A stretch of DNA of 64,000 bases, taken from NCBI RefSeq assembly GCF_008254045.1, contig NZ_CP042425.1:7206163-7270162 (forward strand), read 5' to 3'. Source of the DNA: Limnoglobus roseus (GTDB taxonomy: Bacteria; Planctomycetota; Planctomycetia; Gemmatales; Gemmataceae). The notes under the pieces are model-generated. The model was given only the letters and a program-made list of their open reading frames with translations, was not told the DNA's origin and ran no database searches. Below, piece after piece: positions 8,316-16,835 of the stretch; position 1 is the first letter of the stretch, and the number at the start of each line of letters is the position of its first letter. Position numbers and translations under genes: made by a program.

Positions 8316-9440
8316 TAGTGTGCCGCGGAACTGGCGTGACATGCTGATAAAGGTCTGGTCGTACTCGGTGAGGACGTTGGCCGCCTCATCGGCGCCGATC
8401 AAATGCGGGAGTGTCTCCGGCTTGATGCTTCGTTTCAGGATTTCAATCTCGACGAGGTGCTTGATCCCGCCGGCAATGAACTGACCGACTTGCTGCCAGG
8501 CGGAGTATGGGAAGTCAACGATGATGATGGCGTTCCGCGCGATGGCGTCGGCCAGGTTGAACGTCGATTCCGAAGCCAGCACCTTCGACGCAATCCCGGT
8601 GGACAGCACGTCAAGCACGCCGGTCAGGAAGGCGGTTATGATGGAGCGAGTTTTCGACGCGAGAGTGCAGATCTCTAGGGTGATGTACTCGTCGCAAATA
8701 CGGAACGATTCTTTGCGGCCATCGGCATTGCACCTCGCAAAAGCCGTGCGTAAGCAATGCGAGCAATATTTATCCTTCCACGAAGCGAGTGTGAGGTCTT
8801 TTGGTGACCGTGGCAGGCTGTGAACCACCGCGAGGATATTTGCGGGCGTGACCGGCTCATCGGCCAGGAGCAGCAGCAGGATGACGACGAAGGCTTTCCG
8901 CTTGTACGAGTTAACCCAGAACTGGTCATCACCACCACCGGACTTCGCCCCTGACCGTGAGGAAATCTCGGCGAAAACGTCTAACGCTTGGGACATCATC
9001 CGAGCCATCGTGACTTCGTCTGCCGCACCCATTCGAAACGAATCGAAAAAATTCAGCCGATGGGCGGCCGTCTGGTCGATGACGATCACATCCTTCTCGC
9101 GGCCAGTTTTCTTGGCCATGGCGAGATAGTCGGCACGGTCGGAGGGCTTGGCACATAGCAGCGTGAGGCCGAAGCCCGACTGCATGGCGTTCCGCAGAAT
9201 AGTGAACAATGGTCCACTAGTCTTGCCGGAGCCTGTTTGGCCGAGGATAAGACAGCCCTGGACGATGTCCCGGTTGCAGTACGGGACGCCCGTGTTGAGC
9301 TCCAAGAAGCGATTGTCGAGGACATCGTTTGTGCCGCCTCGGGCTAACTTGCCTGTGGCCGCCCGTGACGTGTAGACGCTGTGCGCAACCAGCGCAAGCG
9401 CGCAGAAGCACAGCGATGCCGTGATCAAAATCTCGTTCAT
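8316..9440 (-). pseudogene. Coupling protein (VirD4/TraG type), N-terminal fragment
   Basis: The first 375 codons of a type IV coupling protein, the hexameric ATPase that brings relaxase-bound DNA to a transfer channel. It starts at an ATG preceded by GGTGGAGA. A membrane helix (residues 3-20) is followed by Walker A GQTGSGKT, Walker B-like AIIIVDFPYS and the ADEAANV box. The frame ends at FRGTL, where the IS630 element is inserted; the remaining 140 residues are at 6087-6509. The break is clean, so the gene was intact until recently. Confidence 0.8.
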
Positions 9441-9562
9441 TCTCCACCTCGATCTCATGGGTAACACTCCAGTTGGTTCGTGTGAATGAGGATCGGCGCG
9501 CACGCCGGAACAGAAGCGGCGCGAGGCCGCCAAAAAAGAGGGCTCATGGTTGTTGAGTTCCG

Positions 9563-9596
9563 AGAGAGAAACCCAGCCCCGCGATTGGGGCTGGGT
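9563..9596 (-). terminator. Terminator after the parB-like gene
   Basis: A 10 bp perfect stem (9571-9580 with 9587-9596), followed on the minus strand by TTTCTCTCT, 12 bases past the stop codon of the ParB-like gene. Confidence 0.75.
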
Positions 9597-9607
9597 GGTT
9601 GGCAGGG

Positions 9608-10459
9608 TTACTTTGGCGGCAGGTTACCCTGGGCGAGCAGAGCCTTTGGCAGGTCTTCCATGGTGTAGCCGAGAGCGAAGATCTTAACGGCGATCTTGAC
9701 CACCTCGCGGCACGCACACTCCAAATCTTCCGGTTTGGCGTCGATGGGAAGTGTCCAAGAGAAGCATCCCCAGCGGATCACGATGAACATTCCGCGAGAT
9801 TTCTTCTTCGGCTTCAACAGCGCCTTCACCTGCGCGAGCGTGTACCGATCTTTCGGCCCCATTCCCGAGAAAAACTCCAACGCTTCCGGCTTCGCCCGCT
9901 TCAACTCTGGGCTAGCCTGGAAGGGTAACTGCTTGTCGTGGATGCGTTGCTTTAGATCAGCAGGCAGGGCATCGAACGCCTTCAGCCGAGAGGCAACTGA
10001 AGCCGATACGCCGAACTTTTCCGCCGCCTGCGAGATCGTGCAGTCGTGCTCTTTGGCGAAGTCAGAGATGAGCTTCGCCGTCGAGGCAGGGTCTCTCTTC
10101 TCTTGGGTGTCCATCGCCAAGACGGCGGCGAGTTCCTTCTCGTCCGTGTCAATATCCTCGCGGATGAAGACAGGGACTACCTTCAGGCCAGCCTTCCTCG
10201 CCGCGCGTGCACGACGGTTGCCGCCGAGAATGCGAAACATTTTCGAGATGATGAGCGGTGAGAGCACGCCGTTTTCCTTGAGGCTCTCCGTGAGTTCGTC
10301 GAGCGATAGACCTTTCGGCTTCGTCGCTTCTCCGTCAGGGTCGCGGTCGTATTTGGCCACGAGGTTGTCGATGGGAAATTCAGGCACGTAGGTGCCGTTC
10401 GTGTTGCCACCGGCCAGTTGCTGTCTCTCGATGCGCGTAGCTTCCAATTGCGGCACCAT
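9608..10459 (-). CDS. ParB/Spo0J-family protein
   Basis: A 283-residue protein with a ParB nuclease-like domain (about residues 25-120) containing the CTP-binding-type box ILGGNRRARAARKAG, then an HTH region (CTISQAAEKFGVSASVASRL) and a distinct C-terminal domain. ParB proteins bind parS-like sites for partition; stand-alone relatives act as regulators. No ParA gene is seen in the window. The start is chosen for its GGAGG site. With relaxase and coupling genes nearby, it supports a plasmid-like phase for the element. Confidence 0.8.
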   Translation of the reverse strand: MVPQLEATRIERQQLAGGNTNGTYVPEFPIDNLVAKYDRDPDGEATKPKGLSLDELTESLKENGVLSPLIISKMFRILGGNRRARAARKAGLKVVPVFIREDIDTDEKELAAVLAMDTQEKRDPASTAKLISDFAKEHDCTISQAAEKFGVSASVASRLKAFDALPADLKQRIHDKQLPFQASPELKRAKPEALEFFSGMGPKDRYTLAQVKALLKPKKKSRGMFIVIRWGCFSWTLPIDAKPEDLECACREVVKIAVKIFALGYTMEDLPKALLAQGNLPPK

Positions 10460-10497
10460 GGCAGTCCTCCAGAATTGGGAATGGGGATGAAGGTGGC

Positions 10498-10524
10498 GGG
10501 AGGTGAATGCGAGAATCACCTCCC
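10498..10524. promoter_or_regulatory. 9 bp inverted repeat upstream of the parB-like gene
   Basis: Perfect inverted repeat (10498-10506 with 10516-10524, 9 base spacer) in the 249-base divergent region between the ParB-like gene and the HTH regulator. It could be an operator or a parS-like site; position is the only evidence. Confidence 0.4.
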
Positions 10525-10708
10525 GAAGAACTGTTCGCCCAGGGCGCATGAAGGTCAAACGTGTTTTCCGCTCACTCAGGCTGATCGAGTCCAATGGAAG
10601 AGAGGGTGGAATTCTGCCTAAAAACCATGGATTGCTCTTGTGATGTTGTTGAGGATCATTCTTTAATTCACGAACCCGCCTGCTCCCCTACCGTCTCAGG
10701 AGCGATTC

Positions 10709-11623
10709 ATGCAGTCCTTTAGTCTCTTTGCGGAATCGAAGCTCAAGGAGTTAGGAAAGAACGTATCCGATCTGGCATACGAGGTCGGTTACGGGAAATC
10801 CATCGCTTACAAGTGGATGACTAGCAACAGGTGGCCCCGAGAGGCCTTCGAGAGAATCTGCCTTGCCTTGCAAATCCCCGCGATGACGCCGGATGAGGCA
10901 GAGGTAGAGTACGAGATGAAGTTCTTCTCGTCGCCGAAGCGGCCTGCGACTGACCCGTTCGGTATCCTCGACCGGCTTCGAGATTTGCCCCCGACGTCAC
11001 TCCGCGCTGCCAACGATTTGGTCATGGAAGCTTTCGGGCTTCTGAACAAAAAACACGCCGTCATCATCGCGACCACGACGCTTATTCCGGCTCCGTTCTC
11101 CACGGAGCCTGGTTCCAAGATGGCCGCCGCCGTCTGCCAGGCGATCAAAAACGGGTGCTGCTTCCTATTCCACACGCCCGACGTGATCAAGGTCGAGCAA
11201 CTCAAAACTGACTTCGGTTCTAGCGACGGCGTGGAAGAGGTGGCAACTTTCAAAAGCGGCTTCACACGGCTTCGGAACCGTCTGATCGACGTCTTGGAGG
11301 CAGAAGGAGAGCTGGAATGGGAATCAAGAGCCGATTGTCACCTCCAAATAGTAGCCACGCAGGGAGCCTTTGACTTCGTGAGCGCGTCTGAAACGACGAC
11401 GCTGATTTCTGAAAGCGGCGGCCAGACGAACTGGACGAAGCGGGTACTCAAGCGTACGCCCGGAACCCTCGGCAGGATCGACGTGCAGCCGCCGCACGAC
11501 TTGAACGAAACGCGGATGCGCCGCTTCTATACGGCACTGACGCGCACCAAATTTGCTGACGGAACCCATGCCGAGAAGATGTTCCGTGACGAGTTTTGCG
11601 CGAGGCTTAGCGGTCACGCTTGA
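10709..11623 (+). CDS. HTH regulator with unknown C-terminal domain
   Basis: A 304-residue protein. Residues 1-55 form an XRE-like HTH (VSDLAYEVGYGKSIAYKWM). The rest is a mixed alpha/beta domain that I do not recognise; it has no LexA/CI-type Ser-Lys protease motif that I can see. It is divergent from the ParB-like gene and may control it. An AGGAG site precedes the ATG. Confidence 0.6.
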   Translation: MQSFSLFAESKLKELGKNVSDLAYEVGYGKSIAYKWMTSNRWPREAFERICLALQIPAMTPDEAEVEYEMKFFSSPKRPATDPFGILDRLRDLPPTSLRAANDLVMEAFGLLNKKHAVIIATTTLIPAPFSTEPGSKMAAAVCQAIKNGCCFLFHTPDVIKVEQLKTDFGSSDGVEEVATFKSGFTRLRNRLIDVLEAEGELEWESRADCHLQIVATQGAFDFVSASETTTLISESGGQTNWTKRVLKRTPGTLGRIDVQPPHDLNETRMRRFYTALTRTKFADGTHAEKMFRDEFCARLSGHA

Positions 11624-11667
11624 GCATGAAACTGTGTACTTGCAATCGAGACAAAACCGTGCTCTAC

Positions 11668-11703
11668 CAAAAGAAACCCCGGCAAAGCTTCCACTTGCCG
11701 GGG
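11668..11703 (-). terminator. Leftward intrinsic terminator
   Basis: A 9 bp perfect GC-rich stem (11677-11685 with 11695-11703) followed on the minus strand by TTTCTTTT. On the plus strand no T-run follows. It therefore terminates leftward transcription, yet no leftward protein gene lies between here and 12.6 kb, so it may mark the 3' end of the non-coding RNA next to it. Confidence 0.65.
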
Positions 11704-12500
11704 CTGATTGCGACTGTAACGGCAGAACGCAACCGGTAGCTACCAGTGCCTTTTTGCCATACCTGGCAAATTGACGCAAGCGCTTTTTCCCCATGTGCCG
11801 TTCCCGGTTGCTGCTTCCCGTACCCAAAGCAGATATTTGTAGGCTCTGCTTGCCCAGCAACCTACGGCATGTACCGCATGGACACGGAGTAACGGGCGCT
11901 GTAGGCGAATGTTCTCGCAGTCAGAATAGCCTACGGCGTGGGTGCGCTCAAAAAAGCGCCCAATGCAGACGCCGCCTGGCGAGAAGGTGGTGGCCAGCGA
12001 TGGCAAGGTAACCGAGTATGCTGCCGAAAGGCATGAGCTGACAGGGTGACAACCTCATGCTCAGTCCCCCATTGCGGGGATGCAGAAAAGGGCGGAGCTA
12101 TGTCCCGATGGCAGGATTGACCTGCGTCACCAGACCAGCTGGCCGAACTCCGAAGGGAGCCGCATCGGGATCAACCCCACTCTGCCTACGTCAGTAACCC
12201 AAGTGGGACTTGAGCCTTCGTCAGAGCGGGGACAGCCTACGCCGGGCGATCAACCCCGGCGGCCTCCAGACCAACCCCCGCTACGCAGTGATCGGTCTCA
12301 GAGGTCTTGAGCGCCCACAAGGGTCAGGCACAATCCTGCGGGGCCTTGCGGGCAAGACCATGTGAGGAAATACTCAGCATGGCCTTTCTCGGCTCGATAC
12401 CAAGGGCATCATCGATCGAGGCGATACTCCACCCGTTACCGGGTATGCCCTTGTTCATCCTGACGGACGCCAAGCACACGAACCTTGCCCGAAGCCGAGC
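11704..12500 (-). ncRNA. Candidate large ornate structured RNA
   Basis: About 780 bases with no credible ORF but dense perfect stems: 11729-11736/11804-11811 (8 bp), 11754-11759/11764-11769, 11839-11843/11861-11865 with an inner TGCT/AGCA, 11897-11906/11929-11938, 11944-11948/11955-11959, 12031-12037/12054-12060 (7 bp), 12065-12069/12076-12080, 12104-12110/12163-12169 enclosing two hairpins, 12176-12181/12202-12207, 12225-12231/12276-12282 enclosing 12241-12246/12255-12260, and 12401-12409/12445-12453 stacked on 12431-12435/12440-12444. Size and setting resemble the large ROOL/GOLLD-type phage RNAs, but I cannot match it to a known class. The minus strand is favoured by the terminator at 11668 and by a GTAA loop on that strand. 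Confidence 0.5.
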
Positions 12501-12607
12501 GGATTGTCAACGCATTGAGCCTGGATAGCCTTCCCGGCGGGGATGAGAATGACTGCGCTTCCAAAAGTCCCGATGGCAAATTTCGCCCGCTACGGTAATA
12601 TTCTGCT

Positions 12608-12823
12608 ATGGAAGAAATCACACCGCCCCCGTTGATCCACTGCCAACGATACGTACAGGGCCTGATCTCCCAGCTTTGCCGAGTCCTCGATCATCCCTCC
12701 CAGGCCCAGGAGGCTATGGAACTGGCGGAGCAAACGGGGTTCAAGCGGATGCTCGACATGGTGGCTAGAAAGGACGACCCGCCGCAATCGGGGGACGAGT
12801 GGTTCAGGTCGCAGTTCCATTGA
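12608..12823 (+). CDS. Hypothetical protein (71 aa)
   Basis: A 71-residue acidic, mostly helical protein. No clear ribosome site precedes the ATG, so the call depends on plausible composition only. No family recognised. Confidence 0.4.
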   Translation: MEEITPPPLIHCQRYVQGLISQLCRVLDHPSQAQEAMELAEQTGFKRMLDMVARKDDPPQSGDEWFRSQFH

Positions 12824-13111
12824 GCCGGTAGCCTGATCGACCGCCGCACGAAGGCGTCGGCACATCTCTGTCGTTGGGGCATGCTGCCCAGGTGAACGCA
12901 AGGGGCAAGCGCGAGCGTCGCCGAGCCACTAAATTCCCCGCTAACGCTCCTCGCGGGCGCTGACGCTCCAATTTAGCGTCCCGCCGACCCCGTGCCTTCA
13001 CCTCCCCTGCCATGCTTCGTTCCTTCGCCGCCCTCCGGGGTATGTTCGCGGCTTTTAGCCGAAACATCCGCCCGAAAGGCGGTCTCTCAACCAAGTGAAG
13101 GAGACAATCCC
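12824..13111. other. Intergenic region with inverted repeat and GC-rich repeats
   Basis: No gene seen. A 7 bp inverted repeat (12929-12935 with 12970-12976) encloses two near copies of GCTAACGCTCC/GCTGACGCTCC. Such GCTAACGCT-type motifs look like dispersed planctomycete repeats. The last 90 bases are presumably the promoter and leader of the next operon. Confidence 0.4.
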
Positions 13112-13306
13112 ATGAGCACCAACCAGTACCTATACCGCAAGACCGTAACCGAATCGATCACGTTTGTGGGTAAACCGCAGGAGGCGACCCGCCGCAATTT
13201 GATTTCGGAAGGCTTCACCTACGACACGAAAAGCCGCCAGTGGTACCGCTCAAACAACGACACCGCGGTCATGGAAGAAACCGTTGCGGCCACGAATGCG
13301 GCGTAG
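13112..13306 (+). CDS. Small conserved protein (64 aa)
   Basis: A 64-residue protein with a strong AAGGAGA site. The C-terminal half, EGFTYDTKSRQWYR, has the aromatic pattern F-x-(Y/W)-D-x(4-5)-W-(Y/K) that recurs in the protein at 16191 (AGFHWDRDDAVWKK). These short domains are common beside DUF4942-type methyltransferases in plasmids and phages. Function unknown. Confidence 0.6.
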   Translation: MSTNQYLYRKTVTESITFVGKPQEATRRNLISEGFTYDTKSRQWYRSNNDTAVMEETVAATNAA

Positions 13307-13315
13307 TAAACAGTT

Positions 13316-13339
13316 GGGGCCGGAGTGGATTCCGGCCCC
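13316..13339 (+). terminator. Hairpin between two operon genes
   Basis: A 9 bp perfect stem (13316-13324 with 13331-13339, 6 base loop) just after the small protein gene. No T-run follows, so it may be an attenuator or RNA-processing site rather than a full stop. Confidence 0.45.
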
Positions 13340-13366
13340 GTACACCACCAACACATTGAAAGGGTA

Positions 13367-14731
13367 ATGGTGATGCAATGCGAACTTAACTCCTCTATCG
13401 AACAAGAGTCAACAGCCCAAGACAACGGGTCGCAATTAGCCATGCTCCGGCGTTTGCCAGACGTGATTGCCGAGTACGACGAGAAAAAAGCTGCCCTTCC
13501 AGATGCCGTCGCAGCCTTCGAGGCCGCCGGAAGCGCCGTCAAGCTTGCCGCCTGCGTAGGTGGGACTTGGGGTGAAACGAGCATCGAGACCGGCAGTGTG
13601 TACGAGTCCCGGCTTGCCGAGTCGCTCTTGAAATCGGCATGGCGGCACATCTATCGAGGCCTACGGATCGACTCCATTGCCAGCGCGGCCGACAAGCGGC
13701 GATTCGATCAGGCGATGACTACCCCCGCCCCGTTCACGCTCGAAAACATCCGGGCGACCTTCGGCGACTTCCTGCTTAACCCGCGCGCAAACATCCTTCG
13801 GGGCCTCGCCGAGGTGTTCTGCGACCTCGACCAGGCGTACAAATCGCACGACAAGGTAAAAATTGGCGTGGTCGGCTTGCCCAAGCGGGTCATCATCTCC
13901 GGCTGCTCCAGCTCCTGCGGATGGGGGCAAGACAAACTCCGAGACGTGCTCAACGCTCTAGCGGCATATCAGCGAAAGCCCTTAACCACCTACCAAGAGC
14001 TTACCGCGCTGTTCAAAACTGAGAACGCCCTACTTGTCGAGTGGAAAGCAACCGACCACCAGGGAACAGAAATGACGTACCCAGCCCGAGGAGTCCGTCT
14101 TCGTCGATTCTCCAACGGTAACGGTCACCTTTTCTTCGAGCCGGATGCCTTGCGCGACATTAACATGGCGCTCGCGGAATACTACGGGGACGTTCTGGCC
14201 GACTGCACGGAAGAGAAACCCACGGAGCGCCGGGCGGGCACCGAAGTCTCAAAAGACTTGCAATATTACCCGACCCCGGCGGCGGTCGTCGAGCGGGTCC
14301 TGGGTGATGTTTACATCCGCCAAGGCGAGCGGGTGCTTGAGCCGTCTTGTGGCTGCGGTCGGTTCCTGGATGCCCTGCGGCAGGCAGGAGCTGATGCGGT
14401 CGGCGTTGAGGTTGACCCCGGCCGCGCGGCAATGGCTCGCTCCAAAGGTCACCGCGTTATGCTGGCGAATTTCCTAGAAACCGTCCCCACGGGTGATTAT
14501 GACCACGTCGTTATGAACCCGCCCTTTTACGGAAAGCACTACGCCAAGCACGTCAACCATGCCCTGAAGTTCCTGAAGCCAGGCGGCAAACTTACTGCAA
14601 TCCTGCCCGTGACGGCCCGATACGATCACGGGTTGCTAGATGGCCGGTGGTCAGACCTGCCGGTGGGGTCGTTCAGCGAGAGCGGCACGAACATCAACAC
14701 GACCGTGTTGGCAATGTGGGCTGCGGCATAA
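13367..14731 (+). CDS. DUF4942-domain N6-adenine DNA methyltransferase
   Basis: A 454-residue protein. The N-terminal part matches the DUF4942 pattern (SAWRHIYRGLRIDSIASAADK). The C-terminal part is a class I methyltransferase: SAM-binding VLEPSCGCGRFLDAL and the catalytic MNPPFYGKHY (NPPF, adenine N6). Such fusions are common in plasmids and prophages and may protect incoming DNA from restriction. The start at 13367 is chosen for the AAAGGG upstream. No cognate nuclease is adjacent, so it is an orphan enzyme. Confidence 0.8.
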   Translation: MVMQCELNSSIEQESTAQDNGSQLAMLRRLPDVIAEYDEKKAALPDAVAAFEAAGSAVKLAACVGGTWGETSIETGSVYESRLAESLLKSAWRHIYRGLRIDSIASAADKRRFDQAMTTPAPFTLENIRATFGDFLLNPRANILRGLAEVFCDLDQAYKSHDKVKIGVVGLPKRVIISGCSSSCGWGQDKLRDVLNALAAYQRKPLTTYQELTALFKTENALLVEWKATDHQGTEMTYPARGVRLRRFSNGNGHLFFEPDALRDINMALAEYYGDVLADCTEEKPTERRAGTEVSKDLQYYPTPAAVVERVLGDVYIRQGERVLEPSCGCGRFLDALRQAGADAVGVEVDPGRAAMARSKGHRVMLANFLETVPTGDYDHVVMNPPFYGKHYAKHVNHALKFLKPGGKLTAILPVTARYDHGLLDGRWSDLPVGSFSESGTNINTTVLAMWAAA

Positions 14732-14739
14732 ATGCAACA

Positions 14740-14763
14740 GTGGCGGGGTTTCGGCTCCGCCAC
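14740..14763 (+). terminator. Hairpin after the DUF4942 methyltransferase
   Basis: A 7 bp perfect stem (14740-14746 with 14757-14763) 9 bases past the stop codon, without a clear T-run. Confidence 0.45.
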
Positions 14764-14852
14764 CTTAAATAATGTTTGATTATCACACATAAACGCTTTA
14801 CGGTCAGTCTTGTCAGGCAATGACGCCGACCACATCGAAAGGAAATCCGATC

Positions 14853-15062
14853 ATGTCCCAATTCAAATACCAAGAGCAATTCGCAAGTGACCTGACTGCA
14901 TGTTGGCTGAAAGGCGACCGCAATCACGTGCGGCTCACCATTCGCGGATTGAAGAACAAGCCGCAGGCCTCGTATGTCGCTGCACGGATTGCATTGAATC
15001 TGGTTGAGGAAGGCAAGGCATTCGCCGGTGACTTCGTGAACTTCATGCATCCCAATCAATAA
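14853..15062 (+). CDS. Hypothetical protein (69 aa)
   Basis: A 69-residue, probably all-helical protein with a GAAAGGA site upstream. No recognised motif. It starts a tight group of small genes. Confidence 0.5.
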   Translation: MSQFKYQEQFASDLTACWLKGDRNHVRLTIRGLKNKPQASYVAARIALNLVEEGKAFAGDFVNFMHPNQ

Positions 15063-15084
15063 CCCGTATCAAGGAACTGACAAC

Positions 15085-15411
15085 ATGTGCGTATCAAAAG
15101 TATTCATACCTACCGAATGGGATGCGACCCCATATGGCGACCACTGGGCATTTGCCTACACGACCGACACAGACGAACGGGAAGATTACGACTTCACGGT
15201 CGAGTTTCATGAGTCAGCAGGGGAAGAGGAGCAACGTTCAGTAATACGTTTGCTGGAAATGGCCCCTGCCATGCTGGAATCACTGCAAGAGTTGACCCGA
15301 ATCATCGAAGCCTTCACTTACACCACCCAACTTGGCCGGACGCAAAAGAAGCGGTTGGATCGGGCGAAGGCAGCCATTGCCAAAGCAACCGGAAAGGGAT
15401 TAGCCGCATGA
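15085..15411 (+). CDS. Hypothetical protein (108 aa)
   Basis: A 108-residue protein with an acidic N-terminal half and a helical C-terminal half (MLESLQELTRIIEAF). The stop overlaps the next start (ATGA), showing translational coupling. No family recognised. Confidence 0.55.
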   Translation: MCVSKVFIPTEWDATPYGDHWAFAYTTDTDEREDYDFTVEFHESAGEEEQRSVIRLLEMAPAMLESLQELTRIIEAFTYTTQLGRTQKKRLDRAKAAIAKATGKGLAA

Positions 15412-15551
15412 GCCTGACCCGATGTGCCGAATGCGACACGATCCACGACACGGATGAGCATCCCGAAGGCTACTACGATCAACACGGCAAAGCCCGCGAA
15501 TACCTTTGCGAGTGGTGCGCAACCGAAGAAGATGAGGAGGATGAGTTATGA
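15408..15551 (+). CDS. Small zinc-ribbon protein (47 aa)
   Basis: A 47-residue protein coupled to both neighbours by ATGA overlaps. Two Cys pairs, CAEC near the N-terminus and CEWC near residue 35, form a likely zinc ribbon; the tail is acidic. It is too short to show a specific role. Confidence 0.6.
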   Translation: MSLTRCAECDTIHDTDEHPEGYYDQHGKAREYLCEWCATEEDEEDEL

Positions 15552-15847
15552 CCGAGAAAAAACCAGCAGTCGTGATGACCGCATCGGGACGTGTCAAGGA
15601 ACACCCTTTCGGGGCGGACATCCGGGAAATCCTTGACGCCATCTTCAACGAACACCAGCGGGCTGGAAGTGATTGGGATAGGCCGACCAAACTCTTCATC
15701 GGCGGGGACTGCATCGTCGCCAGCGGGTTGTGCGACATCGCATGGGAGTACGGACGATTCAGCCAGAAGAAGATGGACGAGATGGACGAGGCACTCGACG
15801 GCTGGATCGCGCAGCGGTTTGGATGCAAGGAGAGAATCTCCGCATGA
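15548..15847 (+). CDS. Hypothetical protein (99 aa)
   Basis: A 99-residue soluble protein coupled by ATGA overlaps on both sides. It contains a Gly-rich turn (FIGGDCIVASG) and a long charged helix (QKKMDEMDEALDGWI). No family recognised. Confidence 0.55.
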   Translation: MTEKKPAVVMTASGRVKEHPFGADIREILDAIFNEHQRAGSDWDRPTKLFIGGDCIVASGLCDIAWEYGRFSQKKMDEMDEALDGWIAQRFGCKERISA

Positions 15848-16026
15848 CACCAGCCCGTTTCTGTACCCTCGCCGCTGTCATCGCCGGACGCTTCTGGCGT
15901 ACTCAACTCCCGCCGTTGATCGGCAAAGGCCGCTGGATGGTCCGCACCTACGCCAGCGGCGAACGCCCGATCCCGGAGACGGTTGCAAAGCTGATGGAAA
16001 TGCTGGCAAGTCAGTCGAATGACTAA
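15844..16026 (+). CDS. Small HTH-like protein (60 aa)
   Basis: A 60-residue protein coupled to the upstream gene (ATGA). Its C-terminal part, MVRTYASGERPIPETVAKLM, has the same layout as the HTH proteins at 1606 and 62632 (aromatic residue, x-G-x-R-x-I-P, then helix). A DNA-binding role is inferred from that likeness. Confidence 0.55.
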   Translation: MTPARFCTLAAVIAGRFWRTQLPPLIGKGRWMVRTYASGERPIPETVAKLMEMLASQSND

Positions 16027-16190
16027 TCGCTGTTGGTGACGCTCGCCCCCACCCGGCGGGCGCTCGCCTTCGGCTCGCTTAACCTGCGCCGTTGACACTT
16101 CCGCTGATCCGCACTACCCCTCAAATGCTTGTCCGTCGTTTCCTTTCGGGTATCGGCGGGCAAGTTCAACCCGAAACGAAAGGACACCCC

Positions 16191-16691
16191 ATGGCCCGGA
16201 AGAGAGCCACTGCCCAGGCGGCAGCCACCCAAACCAGCGAAGCGACAAGCCAACCGACCGCCGGCGACGCATACGACCAAGCAGCCGAACGGCACGAACA
16301 GGCCCGGCAGTCCGCCGAGCAACTCGCGGAATCAACCCGCATGCCCGAAGCCGCGAACGCCCAGCTGCGGAAATTCGCCCCCGACCCGATCAACTTCGAA
16401 TCCGTCAGCCTGACCGACCGAAACGGCGGGCCGAAGATGACGCTCTACCGCAGCAACCGCCGCCAGGAACTCGCCATTCACTTCGACGAGAAGCCGGACG
16501 CCAAGTACACGGCACAGCTCCGCGAAGCTGGATTTCACTGGGATCGGGACGACGCGGTGTGGAAAAAGCCCATCGTTTCGGAGACAAAATGGAAGGATCA
16601 CCTGGACGCCGAGAAGACATTCAACGCGATTGCGAACGCCATCCGTGCCGACAACGGCCTGGAGCCGACGAAGCAGATTGGCGTCTCCTAA
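16191..16691 (+). CDS. Hypothetical protein with aromatic C-terminal motif
   Basis: A 166-residue protein. Residues 1-60 are a low-complexity Ala/Gln/Glu region; the C-terminal 100 residues form a compact domain with AGFHWDRDDAVWKK, the motif shared with the 64-residue protein at 13112. A GAAAGGA site precedes the start. It ends the operon, and a 16 bp inverted repeat lies 65 bases downstream. Function unknown. Confidence 0.6.
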   Translation: MARKRATAQAAATQTSEATSQPTAGDAYDQAAERHEQARQSAEQLAESTRMPEAANAQLRKFAPDPINFESVSLTDRNGGPKMTLYRSNRRQELAIHFDEKPDAKYTAQLREAGFHWDRDDAVWKKPIVSETKWKDHLDAEKTFNAIANAIRADNGLEPTKQIGVS

Positions 16692-16756
16692 ATCGCCCCC
16701 TCCCTCACCCGCTCCCCCGCTCAAGCTGAGCGTCCGAAGCCCCGCCGCTTAGGCCA

Positions 16757-16802
16757 CGGTATGTCGGTCGGGCCACTATTCGCGCACCCGACCGACATAC
16801 CG
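16757..16802. terminator. 16 bp perfect inverted repeat between convergent genes
   Basis: A perfect 16 bp stem (16757-16772 with 16787-16802) around a 14-base loop, between the rightward operon and the leftward gene at 16836. It is well placed as a bidirectional terminator, but it lacks T-runs and is longer than most terminator stems, so a protein-binding or recombination site is also possible. Confidence 0.5.
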
Positions 16803-16835
16803 CGACCACGCGACGGCAGAGCATCCGAAGCAAAG

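Noticed and set aside
11740..12310. Short ORFs on both strands inside the structured region
   Set aside because: Composition is unlike proteins, no ribosome sites precede them and each is crossed by several stems.
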